A stretch of DNA of 64,000 nt from Steinernema hermaphroditum (lineage: Eukaryota > Nematoda > Chromadorea > Rhabditida > Steinernematidae): NCBI GenBank assembly GCA_030435675.1, contig CM059622.1, forward strand, positions 2,728,001-2,792,000, in the 5' to 3' direction. The notes under the pieces are model-generated. The model was not told the DNA's origin. It made no database searches and saw only the letters and a list, made by a program, of their open reading frames with translations. Below, one piece after another: positions 1-9,310 of the stretch; the first letter of the stretch is position 1, and the number at the start of each line of letters is the position of its first letter. A program made the position numbers and the translations under genes.

Positions 1-448
1 TCTGGACAAAGTATGTCCAAATTTCAGATTCTCGTATCAGCTGCCTCCGCGCTTTATGTTGCTGAAGGAATTGGTTCTTTATAGTCAGTTCCCCACAACA
101 ATCAACTCACATTGATAACATTCATCAGGTCGCCTTGATCGGCCAGTTCAAGGACGATGACAAGCATCCCGTTTTCGAGGAAGGATGAGTAGCAGCGGAT
201 GATGTTTTCATGTTGCAGTGTTAAGAGGATATTCGTCTCCTTCAAACAGTCTTCTCGCACCTTCGGCTCGTGAATTTGGCACAGCTGTAATAATACCACA
301 AAAATCAACGTCTTATCAACGAGATCCCTACATCGACCTTCTTCAAAGCGACAAAGTGGTTGCCTCGGCGATAAAACGCCCGGTAAACCGATGAGAAATT
401 TCCGCTGCCGATGGACTCCTCGTTGCAGTACAGATTATGTGAAGCCAT
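1..448 (-). CDS. NEK6/7-type (NIMA-related) protein kinase, N-terminal exons, cut by window edge
   Basis: Three exons on the minus strand: 448-332, 284-111 and 61-1 (runs off the window). Introns at 331-285 (GTAGGG...TTACAG) and 110-62 (GTGAGT...CTTCAG) keep the frame. The product starts MASHNLYCNEESIGSGNFSS, giving the glycine loop (IGSGNFSSVYRA), then the VAIK-type lysine in FVALKKVD, then KVREDCLKE with the helix-C glutamate, the NIIRCYSSF strand and the hinge VLELADQGDL; the last visible exon reads QHKARRQLIRESEIWTYFVQ. This order and wording is that of NEK6/NEK7 kinases (nematode counterpart nekl-3), which act in mitosis and, in worms, in epidermal endocytosis and molting. The catalytic loop lies beyond the edge. 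An acceptor-like TTTCAG ends at 458, nine bases upstream of the ATG, so the message may be trans-spliced. Family confidence is high; orthology to nekl-3 is inferred. Confidence 0.85.
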
Positions 449-709
449 CTGGATGCTCTGAAATCACAAGTTGCTCATTAGTGGTTGTTTGACGCGGATG
501 ATCAGCATGTCAGCATTGTCAGGTGAAGCAGAAATTAGCAGAAAGCAAAAATTACGAAACGCATATGTAAATCTGCGAGTTTCACAAAGTATCAAATAAA
601 TATCCGAGTTTAGTAAACATAGAAATGTAAACATTTGAAACAAAGCAATCCCACAACATTTATTAACATTAAACAGCGGATTCCGCCGATTACACAATAG
701 TGAAAAAAA

Positions 710-1021
710 TCAACGGTGGCGACGCGGTGTGCGCTCCATTCCGGACGCCAGTCCACTCATCGCAGCAAAGATTCGCCGTCTTCGATCCGGCCACTGAAGT
801 CTGTTCATCTGATTAAAAATTTCACGGGCGCGCTGCTCTACAACAGGTGGGTGGAGTGCTCCTAAAATAAAAGAAATAAATACAATGCGGACTGAGAAAC
901 ACAGCTTACGAATCATTTCGATGAACTCAGTACGACGCGGATTGTGCGAGTCATCGTTGATGCACAGAGCGTAAGCGATAACAATGCGGTCGTCGGCGCT
1001 GGCGAACACTCGTTGACTCAT
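710..1021 (-). CDS. small conserved-looking protein, 87 aa, unknown function
   Basis: Two exons, 1021-910 and 861-710, joined over a 48-bp intron (GTAAGC...TTTTAG) in which C+GA completes an Arg codon. The ATG at 1021 was chosen because the spliced frame is then closed at both ends. The 87-aa product is basic and probably cytosolic or nuclear: it begins MSQRVFASADDRIVIAYALC and ends in an Arg-rich tail (PDRRRRIFAAMSG, RTPRRHR). I do not recognise the family; reading through the intron instead inserts a hydrophobic stretch and is less likely. It lies directly upstream of the kinase gene on the same strand, with an AATAAA on the minus strand near 657-663 and an acceptor about 200 bp later at 458, the layout of a nematode operon. 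Function cannot be assigned. Confidence 0.6.
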   Translation of the reverse strand: MSQRVFASADDRIVIAYALCINDDSHNPRRTEFIEMIRKLCFSVRIVFISFILGALHPPVVEQRAREIFNQMNRLQWPDRRRRIFAAMSGLASGMERTPRRHR

Positions 1022-1436
1022 TTTTTGAGAACGATAATCGGAGACCGGACACAAACAAAAGCGGGTGGGGAAAAGCGGCAACGCTGAATAATACCTAAAA
1101 CTTGGGCAATTAAATGTTTTATAAACACAACAACACGCAAGATAAATATCACAAACGCGTAATGATCACGGCACTTGCACGACGGTAACAAGGAAGTATC
1201 ACTACAGAGGGTCCGACATGACGCTGATTTTGTGATACTCAGTTAGGCCAGGCTGCAATCACTTCGTGGCGGGAGTCGCAATTTCGGTTCAGACTTTCAG
1301 GCCTGAAAAATCAAAACAAAACTGTTTTCGCAAATATGACCGGTCTTTTACAATGCTATATATCTTTCATGCATACAGTCAGGGGTGTTCACCACTCTTG
1401 CCTGTATTTGATCATTCTACGAACTCATTCAGAAGC
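1022..1436. other. intergenic, nothing recognised
   Basis: AT-rich spacer upstream of the 87-aa gene. Short open frames here show no splice logic or recognisable motif. Confidence 0.5.
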
Positions 1437-1474
1437 ATCTGCTTCGGATGCTGATAGAAGCATCCGAAGCAGAT
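1437..1474. repeat. perfect inverted repeat (16-bp arms, 6-nt loop)
   Basis: Arms ATCTGCTTCGGATGCT (1437-1452) and AGCATCCGAAGCAGAT (1459-1474) are exact reverse complements around the loop GATAGA. Transcribed from either strand this would be a stable hairpin. No gene is assigned next to it. Confidence 0.85.
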
Positions 1475-1699
1475 CGTTGAACTGACGATTGGTCATCCTC
1501 ATGTGACTTTAAATGATCAGAGCGATGCTGATGCATCGCTATGTGCATTGATAAGAATCGCGTCGAGAAACCGAGTCCACTTTCCATTTTGTGATGGACA
1601 TTCTGCAGATAGTGTCACTCGTGTCGCGGTGGCGAGCGGTCGGTCCCTCCGGTCGCTCTCTGAGCATCGGGTTGGTCAGACAGCAAACCCTGTGGCAGT

Positions 1700-1780
1700 T
1701 GTGAGTCTTCCGGCTTCCAGAGGGAATTGGGACACCCGGAAGCCGTAGTCCCACCACCGCTGACAACAAGATGTCCGACG
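1700..1780 (-). repeat. dispersed repeat, copy 1 of 3
   Basis: Read on the minus strand this holds GACTACGGCTTCCGGGTGTC and then CTCTGGAAGCCGG. Similar wording in the same order occurs on the plus strand at 9150-9270 and 36975-37090. Similarity is patchy; the family is unnamed. Confidence 0.4.
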
Positions 1781-2118
1781 TCAAGAATCCGGCCACGTGA
1801 GAAGTCATCCCGAAGTTCGCCGACGCTTTGAGGACACCAACACTGAGGATGACGCAACCCCGAACCACGGACTCATCTCTCCGTAGCAGATGCGAGCTCA
1901 GAAGCCCCCTCTGACGCAGAAGCCTCCTCAAACGCCCCGAGAAGAAGAAGTTCGAGCGCCATTTGCGGAGTTTCGCCGATTCCCAGATGCCCCGTGAAGC
2001 GCGCCGTCTCCCACCGGTTCGACATCAACGCCGCGCCAGGAATGAAGCCGTTTACAAGCGATATCCTCTGTTGTCTATTAATCGGTGTCATGCAAGGCGT
2101 AACGCCTTTGATTCATGA
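1771..2118 (+). CDS. possible small basic protein, 74 aa
   Basis: ATG at 1771, exon 1771-1796, donor GTGAGA at 1797, acceptor GACGCAG ending at 1919, exon 1920-2118 ending in TGA. Only this acceptor keeps an open frame (AC+A gives Thr). The product starts MSDVKNPATSLLKRPEKKKF and is rich in Arg and Lys throughout. I do not recognise it. Two other frames are also open across the same segment, and the intron (123 bp) is longer than the local norm, so this may be wrong. The start overlaps a dispersed repeat copy, which also lowers confidence. Confidence 0.28.
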
Positions 2119-2589
2119 AGTAAAATCGTTAAAATCATTCTGCAGATTTCTGTGGCAGTAAACACTTCTAAGAACAACTCGTTTGAAGAGTTTTGTTACA
2201 GTCTTTTGGGCATCGTTTCGTAAATTTTTTGCGCAGAATCGACAAAATGTAGTTATCACAGTGCGAACAGCGTATTCGAAATCGGAGGCTGACTCCGTTT
2301 GGGCGTGCCTCACAGAGTTCGGCACTGAAGTTCTTGATGACTTAGAACTCTTATCTTGGATACCGGGTGAGAGCCGTCAGGACGGCGTAATACGCCGGGA
2401 CGGACAAAGCTAGCAGCTTCAAGCGGCTGTTCATGCTGCCGCCTCCTGAGAACGCGTTGACCAGTTTGTTCCAGCCGCCGCAAAGATTGGGAACAACAAT
2501 GATTGGGAGTATGACAGATCGAGATCTCCCAAAAAGAACCATTAAGGAAAAGCAAATATACATTACATAGCTTTATGCAATTGTGACAG

Positions 2590-2848
2590 TTTCGGAGAAA
2601 AGCTGAAGCAGAAGACTATGGTCCTGGAATCCGAGCTGTTCCAGAAGACGGCCGAGAACGATGCCCTGAGGGCCGATGAGATCAAATTGAAGCAGCAGCT
2701 AGACCACTTGAAGTTCCAGCTGAAGAAGACGGGGGAGGCGCTTCTCGTGGAGCTCGAGAACTACGAAGGAAGCGAAGATCTTGAGAGGGAGATCGATGTG
2801 GCTTCGGGCCGATATGCAGAATCCAGACCTGCGTCGCTCGGGGGTTAG
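2590..2848 (+). CDS. exon encoding a coiled-coil segment
   Basis: An acceptor-like GACAG ends at 2589 and an open frame of 85 codons follows to TAG at 2846-2848. Codons are GC-rich in third position, unlike the AT-rich surroundings. The peptide (FGEKLKQKTMVLESELFQKT, later LKQQLDHLKFQLKKTGEAL) has heptad-spaced Leu with many Glu, Lys and Gln, typical of a long alpha-helical coiled coil. No particular family (myosin, lamin, golgin) can be picked from such a piece. The stop sits just before a good donor (GTATGT at about 2859), so the true 3' end may be a splice that a substitution has blocked, or this may be a decayed exon. Another open, Ser-rich segment follows on the plus strand at about 3000-3150. 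Confidence 0.45.
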
Positions 2849-3496
2849 AGTCTGATGTATGTTTACATATGTATGGCAGCGAAATGAGAATCTCCCCAGA
2901 AACTATTTCGATTTTCTTATTCGCTAATGATGTAGCTCCAGTTGACGCATAAGAGCATCGTATTTGGATTTGCCCGAACAAGCCTGCAAGTTGCAGGCGA
3001 TTATTCGTCGATCCATCGAGTTCCGGTTCTTCTCAAGCCGAGTTTTCAACGATTGGAACGAATCGTAGTATTACCCGCCTCAATCGTAGCCTCAGCGACG
3101 CCGAAGCTGTTGAGCAGCCGAATCCGAAATCATATTTTTCTTGACAGATGCCACTGATTCATAAATTATTTCTCGTATACTTAATTGTGCTACCCCTTTC
3201 ATATTTTAACCATTATTTCTGCCTCCGCCACCCATTGGTCCCACTCACTCTAGAAGTGCTTCGGCCAGAGTGTTGCATCACCCAATTGCTGTTATTGTAT
3301 GCATTTTTGGATAAATTTGATTTTATTTGATTTGAATATCGGCAGTAACTGTTTATGATCGCATGACTGTTTTGAATGGCGTTTTCAGGACACATATTTT
3401 ATTACTACGATAACGTCGGCGTTCTGGCTTCGGCATCTTCGGTGGACCGTTCCCTAAAGTAAAGGTTTCGGTCACATTTCCAAGCAGTATGATTTC
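2849..3496. other. uncertain stretch between coiled-coil exon and four-TM gene
   Basis: Contains a Ser-rich plus-strand open segment (about 2999-3148; includes SSSGSSQAEFSTIG) ending in TGA, preceded by TTGCAG. It could be a last exon of the coiled-coil gene, but no splice joins them in frame convincingly. Nothing else recognised. Confidence 0.25.
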
Positions 3497-4053
3497 TTAC
3501 CACGATCTTAAGTAATGACAATAGTTCATGAAGTAAGGGAGGGTGAAGAGCTGATATGCGAAGACGAAAAATCCAAGACAGCCATAGATTCCAACGTCTT
3601 AAGACATGTGTTATATGCCTCTATGACTCATAATCATGCACACTTACACATCATGAAGATAGTAATAGCCGCTGCGTTGAATATGGCCGCCAGAATCTGA
3701 TCATTGTTATAGCGAGTACTCTACTTTTAAGGCTCTACTTACCACATAGGCAATGTAGAAAGCGACAAAAACATGTCCATTCGAGATGGATTCCTCCTTA
3801 GCCACGGTGAGTGTGAGAGCTATATGAGCCAGCAGTCCCCACAGAGTGAAGATGGCGCCAAAAATTGCGAAAACAATCGAGAGAGATTTCATAGTGTCCG
3901 GCGGAAGGGTGAACAACAGGACCCGAATCACAACCTCTAGAAGTAGCCATACCCAGCTGAGCAAAAGGAGCAAAGCAGTCGCACCCTAAACTATGGACTA
4001 TTATAAAAATTTCTAGCAGAAGATGTTACTCTATTGATCTGTGTACAGCACAT
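3497..4053 (-). CDS. small four-transmembrane protein (copy C), 138 aa
   Basis: Four exons on the minus strand: 4053-4030, 3985-3743, 3696-3648, 3597-3497, with introns of 44, 46 and 50 bp. Exons 3 and 4 are 49 and 101 bp, exactly as in the paralogue at 6493-7027, and exon 1 again starts MCC. The product has four hydrophobic segments: residues ~10-36 (LLLLLSWVWLLLEVVIRVLL), ~42-70 (SLSIVFAIFGAIFTLWGLLA), ~78-105, and ~107-130 (VGIYGCLGFFVFAYQLF), with very short loops. I do not recognise a named family; length and layout resemble small tetraspan membrane proteins. A conserved upstream block with GATA sites lies 75 bp before the ATG. The exon structure, supported by paralogue comparison, is the strongest evidence that it is real. 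Confidence 0.8.
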
Positions 4054-4127
4054 AGTGAGCCAAGACAGAGAAGCGAGTGGTGTTCCGGTCCAGTCGGAGT
4101 CATGTAGTTATGGAGTCACGCGGCGAT

Positions 4128-4176
4128 CGCATAGTTAGCACGCCGATAGGGGCCGTGATTGGCGATAAGACAAATC
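4128..4176 (-). promoter_or_regulatory. conserved upstream block of the four-TM genes (copy C)
   Basis: Shares the word CGCATAGTTAG, then a GATA, then GGCGATAAG and AAATC with 7142-7188, in the same order and spacing. It sits 75 bp upstream of the start codon. GGCGATAAG fits the GATA-factor sites used by gut genes in nematodes; tissue is inference. Confidence 0.5.
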
Positions 4177-4262
4177 GATTGCATAGTAAACGCTCGGAAT
4201 GTTTATGTAATGTGCCTTCATAGAATCTGTGGTATTTAACAGGGACACCAAGTACACAAGTA

Positions 4263-5204
4263 TTTGGTTGGGGAGAAAGTTCTTGCGTTTTTTTTTACCT
4301 ACGCTTTTTTAATAATGTTTTTTTTTGTTGTACCGCAGATTGTAACATATTGTTTGAAAGAGCTATCTCTGCTCTACAAAAGCGCGGTGACACTTTTTAT
4401 TTTATAGCCGCACTGTGTCTGAATTTCAAGATATTGAGATGGAGTTTCCAGGATGTAAAAAGCACCATTTACGACAGGTGATATTCGTCGCCTCCCCTCA
4501 TCGAGGAATACGTGTATTCAAGCGTCGTTTTTTTTGTATAGTATTGTAAAGGGCAGTCAGAAGTGGTGCCTGGACGTCAATAAACATCAAACGAAACAAT
4601 GGGCGGCTCCAGAAGACCTGGTCCTTAGCGAAGCAGTCTACAACGAAGCAAAACTGGTCAAAATGGCGTTTTTATGGTGGGATTTTGAAGATTTGCGGCG
4701 GTGTGAAATTCTGAATACGAACAAGACGGCCGACCGACACCTGCACACCGGCCAGCCAAAGCGCGTGATCAACGCAATCCAGAAAAAGCAGAAAAAGTCG
4801 AATCGTGAAGCCCAAGTCACCCTGTTGCCCGACAGAGCACCCCCAAAATTGCAAAAGTGGTCAAGACCGCACTCAAACATCAGAAGTGGAAGATTGTTGT
4901 ACACCCACCGTATTCTCCAGACTTAGCACCAACGAACTGTCATCTGTTCCTCTCGCTGTCAAATCATATGATGGGTGTTTCGTTCGAAAATTACGAAGCA
5001 CTCCAAACTTGGATCAACGATCAATTCTTTGACTCCTGACCTGCCGATTTTTAGAGAATAGAAATCGATGAACTGGTGGACCGGTGGGAGCAGGTCGTGG
5101 ACAACAACGGTGAATATATTGTTGATTGATGCCTTGTTATTGTTGCTGCATAAAAGTTTGTTTTTAAATTGAAAAAAAACGCAAGAACTTTCTCCCCAAC
5201 CCAA
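4263..5204 (+). mobile_element. mariner-family DNA transposon relic, 942 bp
   Basis: Terminal inverted repeats of about 30 bp match almost perfectly: left GGTTGGGGAGAAAGTTCTTG, right end its reverse complement at about 5175-5201. A TA dinucleotide flanks each end (4261-4262, 5205-5206), the usual mariner target duplication. The element is about 350 bp shorter than a full mariner, and the transposase N-terminus is missing. A decayed transposase lies inside. Confidence 0.88.
4534..5129 (+). pseudogene. mariner transposase, decayed
   Basis: The catalytic half is readable in shifted frames: a first block (QKWCLDVNKHQTKQW) like the mariner DEKW region but with the first Asp replaced, then VHPPYSPDLAPTNCHLF at about 4898-4950, and the C-terminal RWEQVVDNNGEYIVD. 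In active mariners the last block reads SPDLAPxDYHLF; here that catalytic Asp is Asn. Frameshifts at about 4855 and a stop at 5037 break the frame. The helix-turn-helix N-terminus is missing. It cannot encode an active enzyme. Confidence 0.85.
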
Positions 5205-5884
5205 TAGTAAAAATCTTATTTTCAAGCGAAAATAACGGACTTTGTTAGTTTCTATCCAACAGTCTCTAGAGGCGAAGATGGGCATCGGCTCAACTGTAGA
5301 TCCGTCTCAACCGGTTCACCCGATCCGTTCTCTTTTCTGCTCTTTTCTTGGCGCTGTGATCACATTCCAGCACTGTCTACAGCCAGCATTTTCCAGTCCA
5401 GAGGAACTGTCAGTTAGCATACGTGGACATGTTCCCTTGCTAGCACAGTTAAGCCAGCTTTGGGGGGTTAGCTAGATGACACGCTAGAGCCGAGTTCAAT
5501 GTCCCCCTCTTCCCAATGTTATAAGAGGTGCTCACTGTACTTTTGGGTGGTGTAGTGGGCGCATGATTATGGTATTTTTTCGGAATAATATGTGGGAAAC
5601 GAAGTTGAAAATTGGGGCAAGAAACGGCTTCTCGAGGCTTTCTTGAAATCAGTCCGACGTTTGCTGGGTGGTGAATTGAAGGGTTGCCCCTAACAGCACT
5701 GTGAAATCGCTACAAATTCCAGAACACTCAGCGGTTCAACAAAGTATACGGTATCCACAAATCATTGCCGATATTTCAAGTAAATTATCTGTTTACCGTC
5801 ATACTTGTGCATTTAAAATCCGGTAGTTCACTAAGCAGATGTACCTTTGGCATATCGATAACATCGTAGTGTTAGTGGGCTAGG
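5205..5884. other. intergenic, nothing recognised
   Basis: Spacer between the mariner relic and the dead four-TM copy. Contains pyrimidine-rich tracts; no supported gene. Confidence 0.5.
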
Positions 5885-5885
5885 C

Positions 5886-6364
5886 TCTCAGTGGCTCATT
5901 GCATATCTGATGTAAACCGACGAAGTAGAAAACGGTGACGATCTGTAGGGCCAAAACGATGAAGAAGACAAGTCCGTAGATGCCAACGTCTGAAATTCTC
6001 ATTTCATGAACATCAGCCCACAAAGCAGCGACTCACTAATGGTGGTGATGGTAACGGTGTTGACGACAGCTGCCAGTACCTGAAAAAGATAATGAACCTT
6101 ATAGAGCAGTCGAAGGGTTACGGTAAGGGTTAAAGTGAGGTACATACTGACGATGTCGTGGTATGGTCCTCTAGCGACCGCGATTGTGAGGGCGATGTGG
6201 CACACGATCTCGATCTCCATGTAGAGAGGTCCGACGTTCGCGACAAGGGATGAGAAGACCCTCATGTTCGCGGGAGGAAGGAAGACCATGAGTGGGCGAA
6301 CGGCGATTTCCACGAGCAGCCCTAGTCAGCTGAGGGCTAGGAAGATGAGGGTAGACGTCTAGGA
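5886..6364 (-). pseudogene. four-transmembrane gene, dead copy B
   Basis: Closely similar to the intact gene at 6493-7027 in the same orientation, so it arose by local duplication. Breaks are clear: the exon-2 codon for Trp in LALSW is TGA, the start-codon exon is missing or scrambled, and one extra T near 5917 shifts the last codons out of frame compared with the intact copy (GGTTACATA against GGTTTACAT). The last intron is 47 bp here and 48 bp in the intact copy. The membrane segments are still readable, so the loss looks recent. Confidence 0.8.
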
Positions 6365-6492
6365 TTGAAATTGACGAAAGGACTAGGTGCAAAGGCGACA
6401 CGTAATGCTGTACGAGTTCATACTTTTATTCAGAAATTCATATATGGGCTTATTACGAAGATGTTAACAGTGGACAGGGATATGTTGGGGAC

Positions 6493-7027
6493 TTAGTGGC
6501 TCATTGCATATCTTATGTAACCGAAGAAGTAGGTAACGGTGACGATCTGTAGGGCCAGGACGATGAAGAAGACAAGTCCGTAGATGCCAATGTCTGAAAT
6601 TCTCATTTCGTGAACATCAGCCCACAAAGCAGCGGACTCACCAATAATGAAGATGATGATGGCGACGGTGTTGGCGATGGCTGCCAAGATCTAAAACAAG
6701 TTGATGACTCACATAACGCATTCAAAGGATTACGGTGTAAATGAGGTACACGGCAACGGCGATGTGGCCTGATTCTCTAGCGACCGAGATGGTGAGGGTG
6801 ATGTGGGAAACGATCGCAATGATGGTGAAGATGCCTCCGGCGATGGCGACAATGATCGAGAAGGTCTTCATGCTCGAGGGTGGAAGGAAGACCATGAGCA
6901 GGCGAACGGCGATTTCCAGGAGCAGCCATAGCCAGCTGAGGGCTAGGAAGATGAGGGAAGACGTCTAGGACTCAAATTGACGAAAGGACTAGGTGCAAAG
7001 TCCTACCTTGGTGACACCGCAGCACAT
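6493..7027 (-). CDS. small four-transmembrane protein (copy A), 133 aa
   Basis: Four exons: 7027-7007, 6964-6734, 6690-6642, 6593-6493, with introns of 42, 43 and 48 bp (GTAGGA...CCTAG, GTAATC...TTTTAG, GTGAGT...TTTCAG). The last intron has no stop and a length divisible by three, so it looks like coding sequence unless compared with copy B. Protein begins MCCGVTK and has four hydrophobic stretches: residues ~8-34 (TSSLIFLALSWLWLLLEI), ~40-68 (TFSIIVAIAGGIFTIIAIVS), ~74-100 and ~102-127 (GIYGLVFFIVLALQIVTV), ending RYAMSH. Family not recognised. A conserved 47-bp block with two GATA boxes lies 115 bp upstream. Probably a membrane protein expressed like copy C. Confidence 0.85.
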
Positions 7028-7141
7028 CGTGAAGGCGAACTAAAATGAAGACGCGCTGTGATAGTTAAATATATCGTTTGACGGGTGACTCAGTGCACAT
7101 ATAGTTAGGCGGGGACGTATGGTTAACGGCACCGCCCGAGT

Positions 7142-7188
7142 CGCATAGTTAGGACGGTGATAAGAGTTTATGGGCGATAAGGGAAATC
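7142..7188 (-). promoter_or_regulatory. conserved upstream block of the four-TM genes (copy A)
   Basis: Same block as 4128-4176: CGCATAGTTAG, then GTGATAAGAG, then GGCGATAAGG and AAATC. Two GATAAG sites 20 bp apart. Related ATAGTTAG words recur at about 7101 and 7194. Confidence 0.5.
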
Positions 7189-7199
7189 AATATGGTATA

Positions 7200-7680
7200 G
7201 TTAGAATTCCTTTTCCGTTGCAATGGCTATATGATTCATAAGATGGACGACCGTATTAATCCAATAGCGAATAAAGAGAAAATATACGACGCCAGGCATC
7301 GGGCTGCGTGAGAAGGACATCATTACCCAAGAAAACGCTACTATTGAACACAACTCGCCGAAGAATGTGTGGCAGTGTGCCCCATGTACCCCGAGAAAAC
7401 AAGTTCAAAAAGTTGAATGATTTAAAAACAAAACAAGGTCCAATTAGGGGTGAAACCCGAAAAACGTATGCCAGATCAATGCAAGAGTCGGCTTCACTGC
7501 TTTAGACCTAACTTACCCAGCTTCAAGCAGTTTTTGATTTCTTAGCACAAACGAATTAACACTTCTCCGTTTGAGTGAATTTGTTTAAGAGTGCGGTGAC
7601 ATCATTTGCACATGGTTAGCGCTGTTTGCTCGTCCTTGATAAATCGTTGCTAACCCAACAAAATGAATCATTTCCTATAT
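7200..7680. other. intergenic, nothing recognised
   Basis: Upstream of four-TM copy A beyond the conserved block. No coding or repeat signal that I can support. Confidence 0.4.
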
Positions 7681-7681
7681 A

Positions 7682-7712
7682 TTGGGTTGGTGCATTGAAA
7701 ATGTCGTTTTTT
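7682..7712 (+). repeat. single mariner-like terminal repeat, orphan end
   Basis: TTGGGTTGGTGCATTGAAAA then TGTCG resembles the left end of the element at 11499 (TTAGGTTGATGCAAAAGAAA then TGTCG). No matching right end was found before 8800, and the following few hundred bases are full of stops. Likely a truncated, decayed mariner. Confidence 0.5.
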
Positions 7713-8457
7713 TAGAGCACCTTCCTTAGCATAAAGACACATATCTCACTTGAGGTAGTCTTCGTTTAACTGCTCAGTAGAATATGAGATGTTCCAAGTC
7801 GAAAAATTCCATTTAGTCCGTTTCCTGGATTTGAATGTCAGTTAAAGAGCTACCTTTCATGGACTTCTTTGAACCACAAAAAAGAAAATACTTGGTTGAA
7901 AAGTCGGCCGATTTTTAAGATCACAAAAGCTGACATCGAAAATAGGGAGAGGACCGATGTCCGGGCGAGGAGCACCGTGACTACGGTCGATAAACATGTT
8001 TGGACTTGTCTATCGACAGCTACACTTGCTACTTATTACACAGTATGGTTTATCAGTCAAAAGCAAATCGATCCCCACCACGTGGCTCTAGAAAGACTCT
8101 AATAGCGATGGCCTCGTCGCTTGTTGGAGTTCTCGCAGTGTTCGTAAATGTAACCATGGACCGCATTAACAGGGTTATCGGTCTTCTTCGCACCGTCTGA
8201 GCTTTCGGATGAAGACATCATAGCCCTGCAAGATTGACAAGATTGGCGCTCATGCAAATGGTTGAGGTTGACCCCAAAAAACTATAAAGTTTAGGAAAAT
8301 CCAAACCCGACAACTCAAAAAATGTAAAGAAACGCAAGGCCAAGCATTCCCACAAAGACATAGTGAAAATATGTAGGTACCTAAAATTGTTGGATAGAGC
8401 AAAAAATTTATCGGATTAACGCATCAAACGACGGTGAGAACTCACACAACTGCCAGC

Positions 8458-8661
8458 CTACTTTTGCAATGCTTTTTCCATAGTAAACGTGCACTTCACC
8501 GATAGAGCATCATTTATAGGCCTCGACAAACGGGCTGCCATTATTCGCACAGAGCCATCCGGATGTTTCACCAAAATGTGGCCATGCCTAATTTCGTCCA
8601 CTAATGGCTTGAAGTAACGACGAAATCGCCCGGAGTAACTCTGAAACTGATTGATCGAGGC
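8458..8661 (-). CDS. lone terminal exon or gene fragment, 67 codons
   Basis: Minus-strand open frame from an AG acceptor (8663-8662) to TAG at 8460-8458. It lacks an early Met, so it reads as a last exon. The peptide is protein-like: it contains FQSYSGRFRRYFKPLVDEI and ILVKHPDGSVRIMAARLSRP and ends FTMEKALQK. No upstream exon could be joined. Family not recognised. It could be host gene debris carried among the repeats nearby. Confidence 0.4.
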   Translation of the reverse strand, partial: ASINQFQSYSGRFRRYFKPLVDEIRHGHILVKHPDGSVRIMAARLSRPINDALSVKCTFTMEKALQK

Positions 8662-8764
8662 CTAGCTTTCACAGCTGGACTGCTTTTACACTGGTTGTAC
8701 AGCCTATCAAAGATCCGTCAGGGGATAGATTCGTTTCTGTCAAATTGCAATGAAATGAAATTTT

Positions 8765-8847
8765 CGAGTTTACGAGTTTACGAGTTTATTTCTCGTATCT
8801 AAGGCTTACGCCTTGCGAGACGTCATATATATGCACAAAAACCACAT
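8765..8847 (-). repeat. retroelement-like 3' end with octamer tail, copy 1
   Basis: Read on the minus strand: ATGTGGTTTTTGTGCATATA..., a hairpin (TCTCG...AAGGC/GCCTT...CGAGA), then AAATAAACTCGT followed by repeats of AAACTCGT (three units). An almost identical 77-bp copy lies at 21002-21078 in the opposite orientation with two units. A varying short tail repeat after a conserved 3' hairpin is what target-primed retroelements (LINE/SINE) leave. Confidence 0.7.
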
Positions 8848-8849
8848 TG

Positions 8850-9149
8850 TCACTCCGTAGTCGTCGGTCTTCTGGCTTCGGCGCAGGGCACAGCATCAGA
8901 GTAGAAGGCGACGATCCCATCAGTGTGCGCGGGCATCAGAGAGGCGAAGAGTTGACCCCGGAGACAGTGGAACACAGCAAGCCCATCTTCAGCTCGGGTG
9001 GCAGCGCGGACGTCGGAGTTGAGAAGCTTCTTCGGCTGCTTCCGCGGGCAGCACGGGCGAAGAAAGGCATCTGGGCGAAACGCGTCGGTGGAGCACAACG
9101 GGCAAACCGGGAACCATCAAGGCAGCTGGCGGCACAGACTTCGGAGTTG
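8850..9149. other. GC-rich stretch, no supported gene
   Basis: Open in several frames on both strands, which reflects base composition. No splice-supported product. Confidence 0.4.
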
Positions 9150-9270
9150 TAACGCTTCTTCGGCTTCTCTGGCGGCGCGGGTGGAGTCGGGCGGCAGTGA
9201 CGGGCTTCTTGGCAAGACGTTGGAACTACGGCTCCCTGGTGTTCCAGGCCTTCTGGGAGCCGGGGCGATC
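9150..9270 (+). repeat. dispersed repeat, copy 2 of 3
   Basis: Contains GGCGGCGCGGGTGG, GGCTTCTTGGCAAGACG, GGAACTACGGCTCCCTGGTG and CCTTCTGGGAGCCGGGGCGA in that order. The copy at 36975-37090 keeps the same order, with GCCTTCTGGGAGCCGCAACG. Confidence 0.5.
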
Positions 9271-9310
9271 ACTATGCAACCAACAATGACGGCCGAGAAC
9301 GACCGCTCAC

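Noticed and set aside
2183..2413. Plus-strand ORF before the coiled-coil exon
   Set aside because: Protein-like (TAYSKSEADSVWACLTEFGT), but I could not join it in frame to either neighbour.
2351..2563. Minus-strand ORF with a hydrophobic N-terminus (LMVLFGRSRSVILPIIVVPN)
   Set aside because: Plausible in composition, but conflicts with plus-strand open segments and has no splice support; left uncalled.
9000..9100. Histone-like reading (PRKQPKK) on the minus strand
   Set aside because: Only a few residues fit; rest does not match any histone.
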